NCBI RefSeq assembly: GCF_052065835.1
Contig: NZ_JBQHTG010000001.1
Location: 1,012,146-1,076,145 of the forward strand
DNA from: Laedolimicola sp934402125
Lineage (GTDB): Bacteria; Bacillota; Clostridia; Lachnospirales; Lachnospiraceae
Length of the DNA stretch: 64,000 nt
Direction: 5' to 3'
Shown here piece after piece: positions 24,570 through 33,744 of this stretch (within the stretch, counting starts at the first letter, position 1; each line of letters starts with the position of its first letter). Position numbers and translations under genes: made by a program. Under the pieces are notes generated by a model. That model had not been told where the DNA came from, did not search any database, and was given only the letters and a program-made list of their open reading frames with translations.

Positions 24570-25847
24570 TTATCGAATCTCTTTCATACCGCCCATGTAC
24601 GGCTGCAGTGCCTCCGGGATACGAACGCTTCCGTCTGCCTGTAGGTTGTTCTCCAGGAACGCGATCAGCATACGCGGCGGAGCAACTACGGTATTATTTA
24701 AGGTATGGGCAAAATACTTGCCCTTTTCCCCGTTGATACGGATTTTCAAACGGCGTGCCTGTGCGTCGCCCAGATTGGAGCAGCTTCCTACCTCGAAGTA
24801 CTTCTTCTGACGCGGGGACCATGCCTCTACGTCCACAGATTTCACCTTCAGGTCAGCCAGATCGCCGGAGCAGCACTCCAGAGTACGTACCGGGATGTCC
24901 ATGGAACGGAACAGGTCTACGGTATTCTGCCACAGACGATCAAACCACATCTTGCTGTCTTCCGGCTCGCAGACTACGATCATTTCCTGCTTTTCAAACT
25001 GATGGATGCGGTATACGCCTCTCTCCTCCAGGCCGTGAGCACCCTTCTCCTTACGGAAGCAGGGAGAATAGCTGGTCAGAGTCTTCGGAAGCTCATCTTT
25101 CTGAAGAATGCTGTCGATAAATTTGCCGATCATGGAATGCTCGCTGGTACCGATCAGATACAGATCCTCGCCCTCAATCTTATACATCATGGCGTCCATC
25201 TCTGCGAAGCTCATAACGCCGGTTACCACGTTGCTGCGGATCATGAAGGGCGGTACGCAGTAAGTAAAGCCTCTGTTAATCATAAAATCGCGGGCATAAG
25301 CCAGCACTGCGGAATGCAGTCTCGCGATATCGCCCATCAGATAATAGAATCCGTTTCCGGCTACCTTTCTTGCGCTGTCCAGGTCGATGCCGTTGAAACG
25401 CTCCATAATTTCTGTATGATACGGAATCTCAAAATCCGGAACCACCGGCTCGCCGTAACGCTGAACCTCAACGTTCTCGCTGTCGTCCTTACCGATCGGT
25501 ACGCTCGGATCAATAATATTCGGAATGGTCATCATATCCTTCAGGATCTTCTCATCCAGCTCTTTCTCCTTCTCTGAAAGCTCTGCCAGACGATCAGCCT
25601 CCGCTGCAACCTGCTTCTTTACCTCTTCTGCTTCTTCCTTTTTGCCCTGGCCCATCAGCGCGCCGATCTGCTTGGAAAGCTTGTTACGCTCTGCGCGAAG
25701 ATTATCTGCTTCCTGCTGAGCTGCCCGCTTCTGCGCGTCCAGTTCGATAACCTCGTCTACCAGTCCCAGCTTCTGATCCTGGAATTTATTACGGATGTTC
25801 TGTTTTACGATTTCCGGGTTTTCTCTTAAAAATTTTATATCCAGCAT
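24570..25847 (-). CDS. serS: Seryl-tRNA synthetase
   Basis: 425 residues, standard length. The N-terminal long helical arm that grips the tRNA-Ser variable loop is at about 25-105. The class II catalytic core has motif 2 (CFRKEKGAHGLEERGVYRIHQF, interrupted here by description) and motif 3 near the C-terminus (NNTVVAPPRMLIAFLEN). It charges tRNA-Ser; a tRNA-Ser(GCU) lies at the other end of the window. There is no T-box in the 78-bp leader; a plain promoter is present instead. Confidence 0.97.
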   Translation of the reverse strand: MLDIKFLRENPEIVKQNIRNKFQDQKLGLVDEVIELDAQKRAAQQEADNLRAERNKLSKQIGALMGQGKKEEAEEVKKQVAAEADRLAELSEKEKELDEKILKDMMTIPNIIDPSVPIGKDDSENVEVQRYGEPVVPDFEIPYHTEIMERFNGIDLDSARKVAGNGFYYLMGDIARLHSAVLAYARDFMINRGFTYCVPPFMIRSNVVTGVMSFAEMDAMMYKIEGEDLYLIGTSEHSMIGKFIDSILQKDELPKTLTSYSPCFRKEKGAHGLEERGVYRIHQFEKQEMIVVCEPEDSKMWFDRLWQNTVDLFRSMDIPVRTLECCSGDLADLKVKSVDVEAWSPRQKKYFEVGSCSNLGDAQARRLKIRINGEKGKYFAHTLNNTVVAPPRMLIAFLENNLQADGSVRIPEALQPYMGGMKEIR

Positions 25848-25900
25848 GATTTTTCTCCTTTACTGCTTTTTTTATGGATTATTTCATTTACATTCACTTT

Positions 25901-25929
25901 ATCATATAATACTCCCGGCTTTTTTTCAA
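25901..25929 (-). promoter_or_regulatory. serS promoter
   Basis: TTGAAA (25929-25924), 17-bp spacer, TATGAT (25906-25901), in the gap after the DUF4446 gene. Confidence 0.65.
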
Positions 25930-26438
25930 GCCTGGCTTTTGGCTTTCTCCAGCGCCTTCTGCTCATCCTCAGACAGAAGAATCTCAGATTCTCCGTTTTT
26001 GATTTCCTTAATATAAGAGTAGCCGCCTTCATTTCCGTAAACGGAGTTGATCAGGAAACCATTGTTCTCCTGATCCAGCAGTGCCAGCGCGTAACTTAAG
26101 TCGCCGCTCATTTCACGGAAGGCATTATACTTTACCATACCCATTTTCTGAAAGGTGATCTTCTGATTTTTCCGAAGGCCAATGATGTCCTCTCGCAGAA
26201 TCTGGTTCATCTGGTCTACCTTATCTGCCTTTTCAATACAGGATAAAATCGTATCCTCCAGACTTTCCGCATCCTTTCCCCTCATATAGAGATCCAGCTT
26301 GCGACGAAGCTTTTTTAGTTTACATAATGCTGTTATCACTAGGATAAGCAATACCACCAGCAACAGCAGCATCCCGGCCAGAATATATGCCGTATCGATT
26401 CCAGTTACCTGATATACATATTCTAAAATTGGGCTCAT
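25926..26438 (-). CDS. DUF4446 membrane protein
   Basis: 170 residues. One N-terminal membrane helix (AGMLLLLVVLLILVITAL), a coiled helix (KLKKLRRKLDLYMRGKDAESL), and a conserved C-terminal region typical of DUF4446 (MVKYNAFREMSGDLSYALALLDQ). It lies 15 bases after parB, the usual clostridial parA-parB-DUF4446 order. Function unknown; the placement suggests a link to chromosome segregation or the cell surface. Confidence 0.9.
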   Translation of the reverse strand: MSPILEYVYQVTGIDTAYILAGMLLLLVVLLILVITALCKLKKLRRKLDLYMRGKDAESLEDTILSCIEKADKVDQMNQILREDIIGLRKNQKITFQKMGMVKYNAFREMSGDLSYALALLDQENNGFLINSVYGNEGGYSYIKEIKNGESEILLSEDEQKALEKAKSQA

Positions 26439-26453
26439 GATATCTCCTTCTCC

Positions 26454-27359
26454 TTAGTTTTTAGTAATGGCTTCAAAGATTCTCTCCAGATCCTCCCGGG
26501 AATAATATTCAATCTCGATTTTTCCTTTTCCCCTGGCCTTCTGTTTGATCGATACCTTGGTTCCCATGGCTGCTTTCATTTTTTCTTCCAGATCTGTGTA
26601 AATGAAATCGTCCACCGGATCTGATTTTGGCTGTTCCGGTTTTTTCTCCTGGATTTTTCTTACAAGCTTTTCCACTTCCCGGACACTGAGCTTTTCATCA
26701 AACACCCGGGTAGCCACATTTACCTGCAGCTCCGGATCCTCGATTCCCAGAAGAGCTCTGGCGTGACCGGTAGTCAGCATATCGTCAATTATCATCTGCT
26801 GTACTCTCTCGTCCAGCTTCAGCAGACGCATGGAGTTCGTCACGGCGGCACGGCTCTTGGATACCCGCTCTGCCAGCTCATCCTGCTTTAAATGAAATTC
26901 GTTCAGCAGTCTTTTGTATGCCAACGCTTCTTCGATGGGATTCAGGTTTTCTCTCTGAATATTCTCAATCAGAGAAATTTCCATAATCTCCAGATCCGAA
27001 TATTTTTTTACGATAACAGGTACCTCCTTGAGTCCCGCTATCTTAGCGGCACGCCAGCGGCGTTCGCCTGCGATAATTTCATAAAATCCATTTTTTTCCT
27101 GTACCACCAAAGGCTGGATAATTCCAACCTGCTTGATGGATTCTGCCAGCTCCGCAAGAGCGTCCTCGTCAAACTGCTTTCTTGGTTGATCCTCCCGCGG
27201 CCCTATCTTGGAAAGCTTCACCTTCATTTCGATCGGCTTTTCCACTATCTTCTCAACTACTTTTTCTACTACCTTCGTCTTTTCCTGGGGCGTCGGTTTG
27301 ATCGTCTCCGGAATCAGACTGTCCAGACCCTTTCCGAGTCCTCCTCTTCTTGCAGCCAT
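26454..27359 (-). CDS. parB: Chromosome partitioning protein ParB (Spo0J)
   Basis: 301 residues. The ParB N-terminal CTPase domain has REDQPRKQFDEDALAELA and the GERRWRAAK box. A helix-turn-helix follows (LKQDELAERVSKSRAAVTNSMR), then a C-terminal dimerisation region. It loads on parS as a CTP-dependent clamp and works with ParA to segregate origins. Three perfect parS cores lie nearby. A lysine-rich linker (PQEKTKVVEKVVEKIVEKP) follows the conserved first 14 residues. Confidence 0.97.
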   Translation of the reverse strand: MAARRGGLGKGLDSLIPETIKPTPQEKTKVVEKVVEKIVEKPIEMKVKLSKIGPREDQPRKQFDEDALAELAESIKQVGIIQPLVVQEKNGFYEIIAGERRWRAAKIAGLKEVPVIVKKYSDLEIMEISLIENIQRENLNPIEEALAYKRLLNEFHLKQDELAERVSKSRAAVTNSMRLLKLDERVQQMIIDDMLTTGHARALLGIEDPELQVNVATRVFDEKLSVREVEKLVRKIQEKKPEQPKSDPVDDFIYTDLEEKMKAAMGTKVSIKQKARGKGKIEIEYYSREDLERIFEAITKN

Positions 27360-27380
27360 ACTTGCTCCTCTCTATCTATG

Positions 27381-28148
27381 TTACTCCTCCGGCCGATTGA
27401 TGACCTCTTCTGCCAGAGCGCGATAACTCTCTGCGCCGGTGGATTTGGGATCGTATACCGTAATCGGATATCCATGACTGGGCGCTTCGGCCAGGCGCAC
27501 ATTTCTCGGTATGATTGTGCTGTATACCTTCTGCTTTACATTCGCCCGGACATTTTCCACCACCTGCAGGGACAGATTTGTTCTGGCGTCAAACATGGTA
27601 AATACAATACCTTCGATATCCAGATACGGATTCAGACGCTCTCTTACCAGATTGATCGTGTGGATCAGCTGACTTAAACCCTCCAGCGCATAATACTCAC
27701 ACTGGATCGGCACCAGTACGGTATCTGCCGTAGTCATGGCATTGATCGTCAGCAGATTCAAAGACGGCGGACAATCAATGATGATAAAATCATATCTATC
27801 ACGGATCGTTTCTACCGCCTTCTTAATAATGAATTCTTTTTCATTAATTCCAATCAGTTCAATCTCAGCGGCTGCCAGATCCACATTCGACGGAATCAAA
27901 TGAAGATTTTCAAATTCCGTATATTCGATACAGTCCTGGATTTCTTTTTCTCCCAGAATCAGGTCATAGATGGTCGTTTCAACCTGATTTTTGTCAACTC
28001 CCACTCCACTGGTGGCATTTCCCTGGGGATCACTGTCTATCAAAAGTACTTTTTTTCCTTTTTCGGCCAGAGCCGCAGCCAGGTTAATCGATGTTGTAGT
28101 TTTGCCAACGCCACCTTTCTGATTGGCAACTGCTATGATTCTTCCCAT
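27381..28148 (-). CDS. parA: Chromosome partitioning ATPase ParA (Soj)
   Basis: 255 residues. Deviant Walker A KGGVGKTTTSINLA near the start (ANQKGGVGKTT), Walker A' IIDCPPSLN, Walker B-like VPIQCEYYALEG. The length and lack of an N-terminal helix-turn-helix fit the chromosomal Soj type, which also modulates DnaA in Bacillus. It leads the parA-parB-DUF4446 operon. A parS site lies 53 bases upstream of its start. Confidence 0.97.
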   Translation of the reverse strand: MGRIIAVANQKGGVGKTTTSINLAAALAEKGKKVLLIDSDPQGNATSGVGVDKNQVETTIYDLILGEKEIQDCIEYTEFENLHLIPSNVDLAAAEIELIGINEKEFIIKKAVETIRDRYDFIIIDCPPSLNLLTINAMTTADTVLVPIQCEYYALEGLSQLIHTINLVRERLNPYLDIEGIVFTMFDARTNLSLQVVENVRANVKQKVYSTIIPRNVRLAEAPSHGYPITVYDPKSTGAESYRALAEEVINRPEE

Positions 28149-28200
28149 TTTTTTCTCCTTCGATCAAAGGTAGGGCGCAGATTGCCTTGCCTTCGAGAGA

Positions 28201-28216
28201 TGTTTCACGTGAAACA
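28201..28216. other. parS site 1
   Basis: TGTTTCACGTGAAACA, a perfect match to the bacterial parS consensus, just upstream of parA. Confidence 0.97.
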
Positions 28217-28300
28217 TTTAAGCTATATTTTCGTTTTGTCGCGTTAAAATTTATTATAACACAGGATATTTTAGATTGCTATACAGAAACAAATTTTCCC

Positions 28301-29128
28301 TTATAATGCCTTCCGGGGACAAGCTTTGACACATTCCATGCAAAGAATACATTCTGTGCCGTTTTTTCTTTTTCTGGAATTGTCTGTAATATCCACATCC
28401 ATCGGACATACTCTTATACACTTTCCACAGGAAATACATTTTTCCACATTACATTTGACACGAGCCAGAGAGAAATAACTTGCAGGCTTCAAAAATACTG
28501 TGATCGGACAGAGATACTTACAAAAGGCCCGGTTATCTTTGAAAAGAAAGGCAAGCGTAATTCCTATTACGTAATAAAAAACATTTCCAATCACAAAACT
28601 CCAAAACATGATGCGCTCCAACTGTCCTACCTGAAGCAAAAATAGGGAAGCTACAAAAATCAATGATATTCCAAACGTGACATAACGTAACTTTTCCCGT
28701 TTTTTATTACGGGAGGTCTGGGGAATTTTATAGGGAAGAAAATCCAGAACCATGGCAGTCCAACAAGCATATCCGCACCAGCCTCTTCCAAAAACAAGCG
28801 GCCCAAATATTTTTGCGACGGCATAATGTATCGTTGCCGCTTCAAATACACCGGTAAACAGATAATACCAAAATCCCTCGATCTGCATATTTTCTCCGCA
28901 AATCAAGCCCAAATACACAAGCATATAGAGACCAACCAATAGTTGTACCATATGTCTGGCATATCGATAGTTCATTTGAAAAAGTAGCAATCCAACTGTC
29001 AGCACGGTACCTATGTAAGAAAAATTAAACAAGTAAAATACCTGTTCCTTTGTCAGCCACAAAACCACCGCTATACTTTCAAATATCAGCCAAAATCCAA
29101 CCGGAATATACCATCTTTGACGTTTCAC
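28301..29128 (-). CDS. Membrane-anchored 4Fe-4S protein (NapH/RnfB-like organisation)
   Basis: 275 residues. About six membrane helices, with the loop motif FGRGWCGYACWTA and a second CKYLCP, both seen in NapH/CcoG-like proteins. The C-terminal soluble part has two [4Fe-4S] motifs (CNVEKCISCGKCIRVCP and CILCMECVKACP). It should carry electrons across or along the membrane; the partner is unknown. Its ATG overlaps the stop of the histidine-rich EamA permease by 4 bases, so the two are translationally coupled. Confidence 0.85.
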   Translation of the reverse strand: MKRQRWYIPVGFWLIFESIAVVLWLTKEQVFYLFNFSYIGTVLTVGLLLFQMNYRYARHMVQLLVGLYMLVYLGLICGENMQIEGFWYYLFTGVFEAATIHYAVAKIFGPLVFGRGWCGYACWTAMVLDFLPYKIPQTSRNKKREKLRYVTFGISLIFVASLFLLQVGQLERIMFWSFVIGNVFYYVIGITLAFLFKDNRAFCKYLCPITVFLKPASYFSLARVKCNVEKCISCGKCIRVCPMDVDITDNSRKRKNGTECILCMECVKACPRKAL

Positions 29129-30198
29129 CTTTGTTCCTTCTCTCTATTTATCTGATAAATGTGCCAATCAATGTTCCTCACTATTTTTGTAATCTGCATG
29201 TGTATGTCCATGTTTTTTTCCGATGTGATATGATGATGTTCATGGGCATGAGTAATGACATGGGTATGAACTCTTCCGTTATGAACATGGACAATAGTAT
29301 GGGAATACTCATGTAAATGATATCTCACCATGGTGTCATACACAACCATAATGCTGCCGATCAGCATAAAGATAAGTCCTACAAAATAAGCGGTTGTGAG
29401 CTTTTCTCCATTTATAAGAAAGGCTAAAAACGTACCTACAAAGGGAGCTACCGCATAATATGCGCTTGTTTTTGCCGCTCCCAAATCCTTCTGAGCCCTG
29501 ATATACATAAAGATACTCAGTCCATACGCTACAAATCCAAGCAACATGGCAAGCATCATATACTTCCATTCCGGAATGTGCTCTCTTAAAATTAAGGAAA
29601 TCATCAGAGAACCACCGCCTGAGAAGATTCCCTTTAAAAACACGATTTCATAAGTACTCTTATCTGAAATCTTTCTGGTACAATTATTTTCAAGTCCCCA
29701 ACAGCAGGTCGCCAGAATAACAAACAGAGAACCGAGAGAAAATTGAAAACTACCGCTTCCCTCAAAAGAAAGCACAATGCTGGATACCGTAATAAAGCCA
29801 ATCGCTGCCCAGAGCCTGGCCGTTACCTTCTCCTTAAATACCAGCAGCGCAATCAGCGTTGTTGTTACAATTTCAAAATTTCCCAATAGCGAAGCATTTG
29901 ACGCAGATCCAATACGGATTCCAATCATCAGAAATATTGGCGCTGCGATATCCAGCGCAATCATTCCTATGGTATACGGAAAGTCTTTTCTGGTCAGCCT
30001 TTCTGACTTATCCTCCCCTTTTACATGAAACAAATACAGAAATCCAACTCCGATTCCGGCACCAAGATATAAAAACGCAGCCATCAACGTAGGCGGTATC
30101 TGATTCAGAAGAATTTTGGAAAACGGGGTATTGATCGCATAGAAAATAGCTGCAAGTAACGCCAACACCACTGCCATTGCCTGTCTCTTTTTATTCAT
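29125..30198 (-). CDS. EamA/DMT-family permease with histidine-rich tail
   Basis: 357 residues. Ten membrane helices in two EamA repeats form residues 1-300, as in drug/metabolite transporters. The remaining 55 residues are cytosolic or external and contain about 15 histidines in H-x-H and HHH patterns (HVHNGRVHTHVITHAHEHHH), which should bind Zn, Ni, Co or Cu. The tail implies either metal transport or metal gating. It sits in a tight operon: deaminase, small peptide, this gene, membrane iron-sulfur protein. Confidence 0.85.
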   Translation of the reverse strand: MNKKRQAMAVVLALLAAIFYAINTPFSKILLNQIPPTLMAAFLYLGAGIGVGFLYLFHVKGEDKSERLTRKDFPYTIGMIALDIAAPIFLMIGIRIGSASNASLLGNFEIVTTTLIALLVFKEKVTARLWAAIGFITVSSIVLSFEGSGSFQFSLGSLFVILATCCWGLENNCTRKISDKSTYEIVFLKGIFSGGGSLMISLILREHIPEWKYMMLAMLLGFVAYGLSIFMYIRAQKDLGAAKTSAYYAVAPFVGTFLAFLINGEKLTTAYFVGLIFMLIGSIMVVYDTMVRYHLHEYSHTIVHVHNGRVHTHVITHAHEHHHITSEKNMDIHMQITKIVRNIDWHIYQINREKEQR

Positions 30199-30207
30199 AC
30201 TACCACC

Positions 30208-30285
30208 TTAACTTTTTTTCTTAAACCCTGAAACAAACATTGCTGTAATTCCCAGCAGGGAATAAATCAGAGCATATAAATTCAT
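30208..30285 (-). CDS. Possible 25-residue membrane peptide
   Basis: ATG 30285 to TAA 30208. The peptide is one hydrophobic helix (YALIYSLLGITAMFVSGF) ending in Lys residues, between the deaminase and the EamA gene and in the same direction. There is no clear Shine-Dalgarno, so it could be chance or a remnant of a longer membrane protein. Its position in an otherwise compact operon argues for a real gene. Confidence 0.4.
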   Translation of the reverse strand: MNLYALIYSLLGITAMFVSGFKKKS

Positions 30286-30305
30286 ACCGGTCAATCCCAC
30301 GTCAT

Positions 30306-30770
30306 TCAACCCTTCTCATGCTTTTCAAAATATGCTTTTAAAATCACAAGACTTTCCTCGCGCAACACACCTGCCGTAACCTGTGGCTGCCAGAAAGAAT
30401 TGTCAAATACCATTTTAGAACAATTACATCCTTCATTTCCAAGGATTTTTTCCAGTTCCATATTACTTGCAGCATAAACCAGACGCCCCAGCTTTACCCA
30501 CACCATTGCGCCGCTGCACATAAAGCAAGGTTCACAGCTGGAATACATGGTATACTCCTGTAAATCCGTAATACCAGTCTGAGCGCAGAATTCACGAATC
30601 AGACCAGCTTCCCCATGGAACGTAGGATCGTGTCTGGTATAAATTTGATTTTCATTGGTAAAAACCATCTCATTGTTCTTAACTAGTACAGCGCCGAAAG
30701 GCTCATTGCCATGCTCTACCGCCAACCTGGAAAGCTCAATCGCTTTTTTCATAAAAACTTCATCTTGCAT
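30306..30770 (-). CDS. Nucleoside/guanine deaminase (CMP/dCMP deaminase fold)
   Basis: 154 residues. The zinc site is H-G-E (FHGEAGLIREF) plus PCFMC (CEPCFMCSGAM), with a conserved ALxxAxxGxEPFGAV-like start (EHGNEPFGAVLVKNNEM). This variant resembles guanine deaminase and TadA-like nucleoside deaminases rather than true TadA, which normally carries HAE. It converts an amino base to the keto form, releasing ammonia. It leads the operon with the EamA permease, so the permease may carry the related base or nucleoside. Confidence 0.85.
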   Translation of the reverse strand: MQDEVFMKKAIELSRLAVEHGNEPFGAVLVKNNEMVFTNENQIYTRHDPTFHGEAGLIREFCAQTGITDLQEYTMYSSCEPCFMCSGAMVWVKLGRLVYAASNMELEKILGNEGCNCSKMVFDNSFWQPQVTAGVLREESLVILKAYFEKHEKG

Positions 30771-30890
30771 ATCTCATTTGCTCCCCTCATCATTCATTTC
30801 TAATTCTATTCTAACACCGGAATATTCAAAAAGCCACCTGCATCTTTGCAATAGGAATTTGAATTTTCTTTTTCTATCCACACCATCTAA

Positions 30891-30906
30891 CGTTTCACGT
30901 GAAACA
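30891..30906. other. parS site 2
   Basis: CGTTTCACGTGAAACA; 14-bp perfect core with one outer-base change. It lies in the otherwise gene-free stretch 30771-31111. Confidence 0.93.
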
Positions 30907-31003
30907 TTCCCACACATCATATAAATTGAAATAGGATCCCCCTATCCTACAAAAGCACCCCGATTGGTCATTTTCACCTTTTGTCCTCACAATCCAGAAA
31001 TAA

Positions 31004-31053
31004 AAATCTCCTCCTCACCGGAAAATCGCACACTCCCGGTGGGGAGGAGATTT
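31004..31053 (-). terminator. Terminator of the rnpA-to-rsmG gene train
   Basis: 18-bp stem (31004-31021 with 31036-31053, one wobble), followed leftward by TTTTTATTT. It ends the long leftward core operon after rsmG. Confidence 0.85.
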
Positions 31054-31085
31054 CTATTTCGTCCATTGTTTGTATATAGATCACA

Positions 31086-31101
31086 TGTTTCACGTGAAAC
31101 A
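31086..31101. other. parS site 3
   Basis: TGTTTCACGTGAAACA, identical to site 1, between the rsmG stop and its terminator. Confidence 0.97.
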
Positions 31102-31111
31102 TCTCACACTC

Positions 31112-31831
31112 TTAATGCAGCGGCTCCTTGGTTGGCATTCCTGCCTTTCTCGGATATTTTTTTGCCGTCGCCTTCACTTTTTCAATATACAGTAGACAGC
31201 GATACATATCTGAACCCGGCAGCATGAATTCCTTCCGCTGTCCAATCCGTCCACCCAGGATCTCCACGGCCTTCCCGGCAGCTTCCATTTCCTCCTGTAT
31301 CTTTCCGGATTTATAGGGTACGAATGCTCCACCCACCTTCACAAAGGGCAGGCAGTATTCCGAAAGCGACGCCAGGTTCGCCACAGCCCGGGATACACAA
31401 CATTCAAACTGTTCCCGATACTCTGCCTTTTTTGCGTATTCCTCAGCTCTGCCATGCAATGTCTCGACCTGTTCCAGCTTCAGGGCATCCACAACCTCCT
31501 GCAAGAACTTTACTCTTTTATTCAGAGAATCCAGCAGTGTCATTCGAAGCTGCGGATAGACAATCTTCAACGGAATTCCTGGAAATCCTGCTCCGGTTCC
31601 CACATCAATCCATTTTTCTCCTTCGCCCGGCTCCTGCAATTCTTTGATCATCACACTGTCAATAAAATGCTTTTGCACCACTTCTTCAAACTCCGTGATG
31701 GCTGTCAGGTTCATCACCTCATTTTTTGCAATCAGCATTTCATAATACTGCTCAAACTGCTCTGCCTGTCGCTCTGTCAATTCCACCTGAATTTTGGAGA
31801 ATTCCTGTTTTATATATGCTTTGCGATCCAT
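31112..31831 (-). CDS. rsmG: 16S rRNA (guanine-527-N7) methyltransferase
   Basis: 239 residues. N-terminal QFEQYYEMLIAKNEVMNLTAI and the S-adenosylmethionine motif WIDVGTGAGFPGIPL (near 70-85). It methylates G527 of 16S rRNA; loss often gives low-level streptomycin resistance. It is the last gene of the mnmE-mnmG-rsmG set, 24 bases after mnmG, as in most Firmicutes origins. Confidence 0.96.
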   Translation of the reverse strand: MDRKAYIKQEFSKIQVELTERQAEQFEQYYEMLIAKNEVMNLTAITEFEEVVQKHFIDSVMIKELQEPGEGEKWIDVGTGAGFPGIPLKIVYPQLRMTLLDSLNKRVKFLQEVVDALKLEQVETLHGRAEEYAKKAEYREQFECCVSRAVANLASLSEYCLPFVKVGGAFVPYKSGKIQEEMEAAGKAVEILGGRIGQRKEFMLPGSDMYRCLLYIEKVKATAKKYPRKAGMPTKEPLH

Positions 31832-31855
31832 CTTGCTTATTTTTCTCCCTTTTCG

Positions 31856-33739
31856 TTATCTCTGTCGCTGGTGCTCCAGCCATATCAGCAATACAGAGAT
31901 ATCTGCCGGCGACACACCGGAGATTCTCGACGCTTGTCCGATAGACAATGGATGTATAGCCGTCAGCTTCTGTCTCGCCTCTGTGCGAAGACTGGGCACC
32001 TCATTGTAATCCAGATTTTCCGGCAGCCTCTTATTCTCCAGTTTTTGGAATTGTTCAACCTGCCGCAGCTGTCTCTGGATATAACCGTCATATTTCATAT
32101 GGATATTTACCTGCTCGGCTACGCCACGCATCAGCTGAGGACGCTTCGGGTCCAACGGAGCTACAATATCGTAGCTGAGCTCCGGACGTCGAATCAGTTC
32201 TGCCAGAGAAATACCGGAATTCAAAGGTGTGCTTCCATATTCTTCCAGTAACTTTTGTACCTGCTCCGAGGTTCCTACAAACACCTTCTCCACACGCTGG
32301 ATTTCTTCCGCAATCTGACGTTCCTTCTCCAACAGGTTCTGATAGCGCTCTTCTGAAATCAGACCCATCTCATAACCGATTTTTGTCAGACGCAGATCCG
32401 CGTTATCCTGACGGAGAAGCAGACGGTATTCTGCCCGGGAGGTCATCATACGATAGGGCTCCCTGTTTTCCTTTGTAACCAGATCGTCAATGAGAACTCC
32501 GATATAAGCCTGGGATCGATCCAGAATTAAAGGTTCTTTTCCCAGTAATTTACGTCCCGCATTGATTCCCGCAATCAGTCCCTGGGCCGCAGCTTCCTCG
32601 TAACCGGAGCTTCCGTTAAACTGGCCGCCGCTGAAAAGTCCCGAAAGCTTCTTAAATTCCAGGGTCGGGTAAAGCTGCCGCGCGTCAATACAGTCATACT
32701 CAATGGCATAGGCGTTTCTCACGATCCGCACATGCTCCAGTCCGGCCACAGAGGAATACATGGCGTGCTGTACGTCCTCCGGAAGAGAACTGGACATACC
32801 GCCCACATACATTTCATTGGTGTACAGCCCCTCCGGCTCCAGAAATACCTGATGTCGGTTCTTATCCGCAAAACGGACCACCTTGTCTTCAATAGACGGA
32901 CAATATCGGGGACCGGTTCCCTCGATCATTCCCGAATACAGCGGAGAACGATCCAGATTTTCCCGGATAATTTTGTGGGTTTCTTCGTTAGTATAGGTCA
33001 GCCAGCAGGATATCTGCGGCTTCTGGATTTCGTCCGGATCTGTAGTAAAGGAGAAGGGTACGATTCTCTCATCTCCCAGCTGCTCCTGCATTTTACTGAA
33101 ATCAATAGACCGTTTATCCACTCTGGCCGGCGTTCCGGTCTTAAACCGATACATTTCAATTCCGAGATTTTTCAGGGAATCTGTCAAATGGGTAGCCGCC
33201 TGCAGTCCGTTTGGTCCTGTATAATTACTGATGTCGCCGTAAATACATCTGGCCCTCAGATAGGTTCCGGTACAGAGCACCACTGCTTCTGCCTCATAGA
33301 CAGCTCCAGATGTGGTCTTTACTCCTTTTATAACGCCATTTTCTGCCAGAATTTCAGCCACCTCTGCCTGTACAATGGACAGGTGATCGGTATTTTCCAG
33401 TACCCGGCGCATGCTGCGGCTGTATTCAGCCTTGTCAGCCTGGGCCCGCAGCGAATGAACAGCCGGTCCTTTGGATACGTTCAGCATTTTAGACTGGATA
33501 AAGGTCCGATCAATATTTTTTCCCATTTCTCCACCCAGTGCGTCAATTTCGCGCACCAGATGTCCCTTGGAGCTGCCTCCGATATTCGGATTACAAGGCA
33601 TTAGCGCGATACTGTCTACACTGACCGTAAAAATGACCGTTTCCAGTCCCATTCTCGCACAGGCAAGCGCTGCCTCACAGCCTGCATGACCTGCTCCTAC
33701 CACCACTACCTGACAGGTTTCCTGATATATATTCTTCAT
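31856..33739 (-). CDS. mnmG: tRNA uridine-34 carboxymethylaminomethyl-modifying enzyme, FAD subunit
   Basis: 627 residues, standard. FAD motif VVVGAGHAGCEAALA at the start, the MnmG signatures GGxSKGHLVREIDALGG (PNIGGSSKGHLVREIDALGG) and GQFNGSSGYEEAAAQG. With MnmE it modifies the wobble uridine of several tRNAs. It lies 5 bases after mnmE. Confidence 0.97.
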   Translation of the reverse strand: MKNIYQETCQVVVVGAGHAGCEAALACARMGLETVIFTVSVDSIALMPCNPNIGGSSKGHLVREIDALGGEMGKNIDRTFIQSKMLNVSKGPAVHSLRAQADKAEYSRSMRRVLENTDHLSIVQAEVAEILAENGVIKGVKTTSGAVYEAEAVVLCTGTYLRARCIYGDISNYTGPNGLQAATHLTDSLKNLGIEMYRFKTGTPARVDKRSIDFSKMQEQLGDERIVPFSFTTDPDEIQKPQISCWLTYTNEETHKIIRENLDRSPLYSGMIEGTGPRYCPSIEDKVVRFADKNRHQVFLEPEGLYTNEMYVGGMSSSLPEDVQHAMYSSVAGLEHVRIVRNAYAIEYDCIDARQLYPTLEFKKLSGLFSGGQFNGSSGYEEAAAQGLIAGINAGRKLLGKEPLILDRSQAYIGVLIDDLVTKENREPYRMMTSRAEYRLLLRQDNADLRLTKIGYEMGLISEERYQNLLEKERQIAEEIQRVEKVFVGTSEQVQKLLEEYGSTPLNSGISLAELIRRPELSYDIVAPLDPKRPQLMRGVAEQVNIHMKYDGYIQRQLRQVEQFQKLENKRLPENLDYNEVPSLRTEARQKLTAIHPLSIGQASRISGVSPADISVLLIWLEHQRQR

Positions 33740-33744
33740 CTTAT

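Noticed and set aside
25848..25925. T-box riboswitch for serS
   Set aside because: The leader is only about 78 bp, with no T-box sequence or specifier stem; a plain promoter is present.
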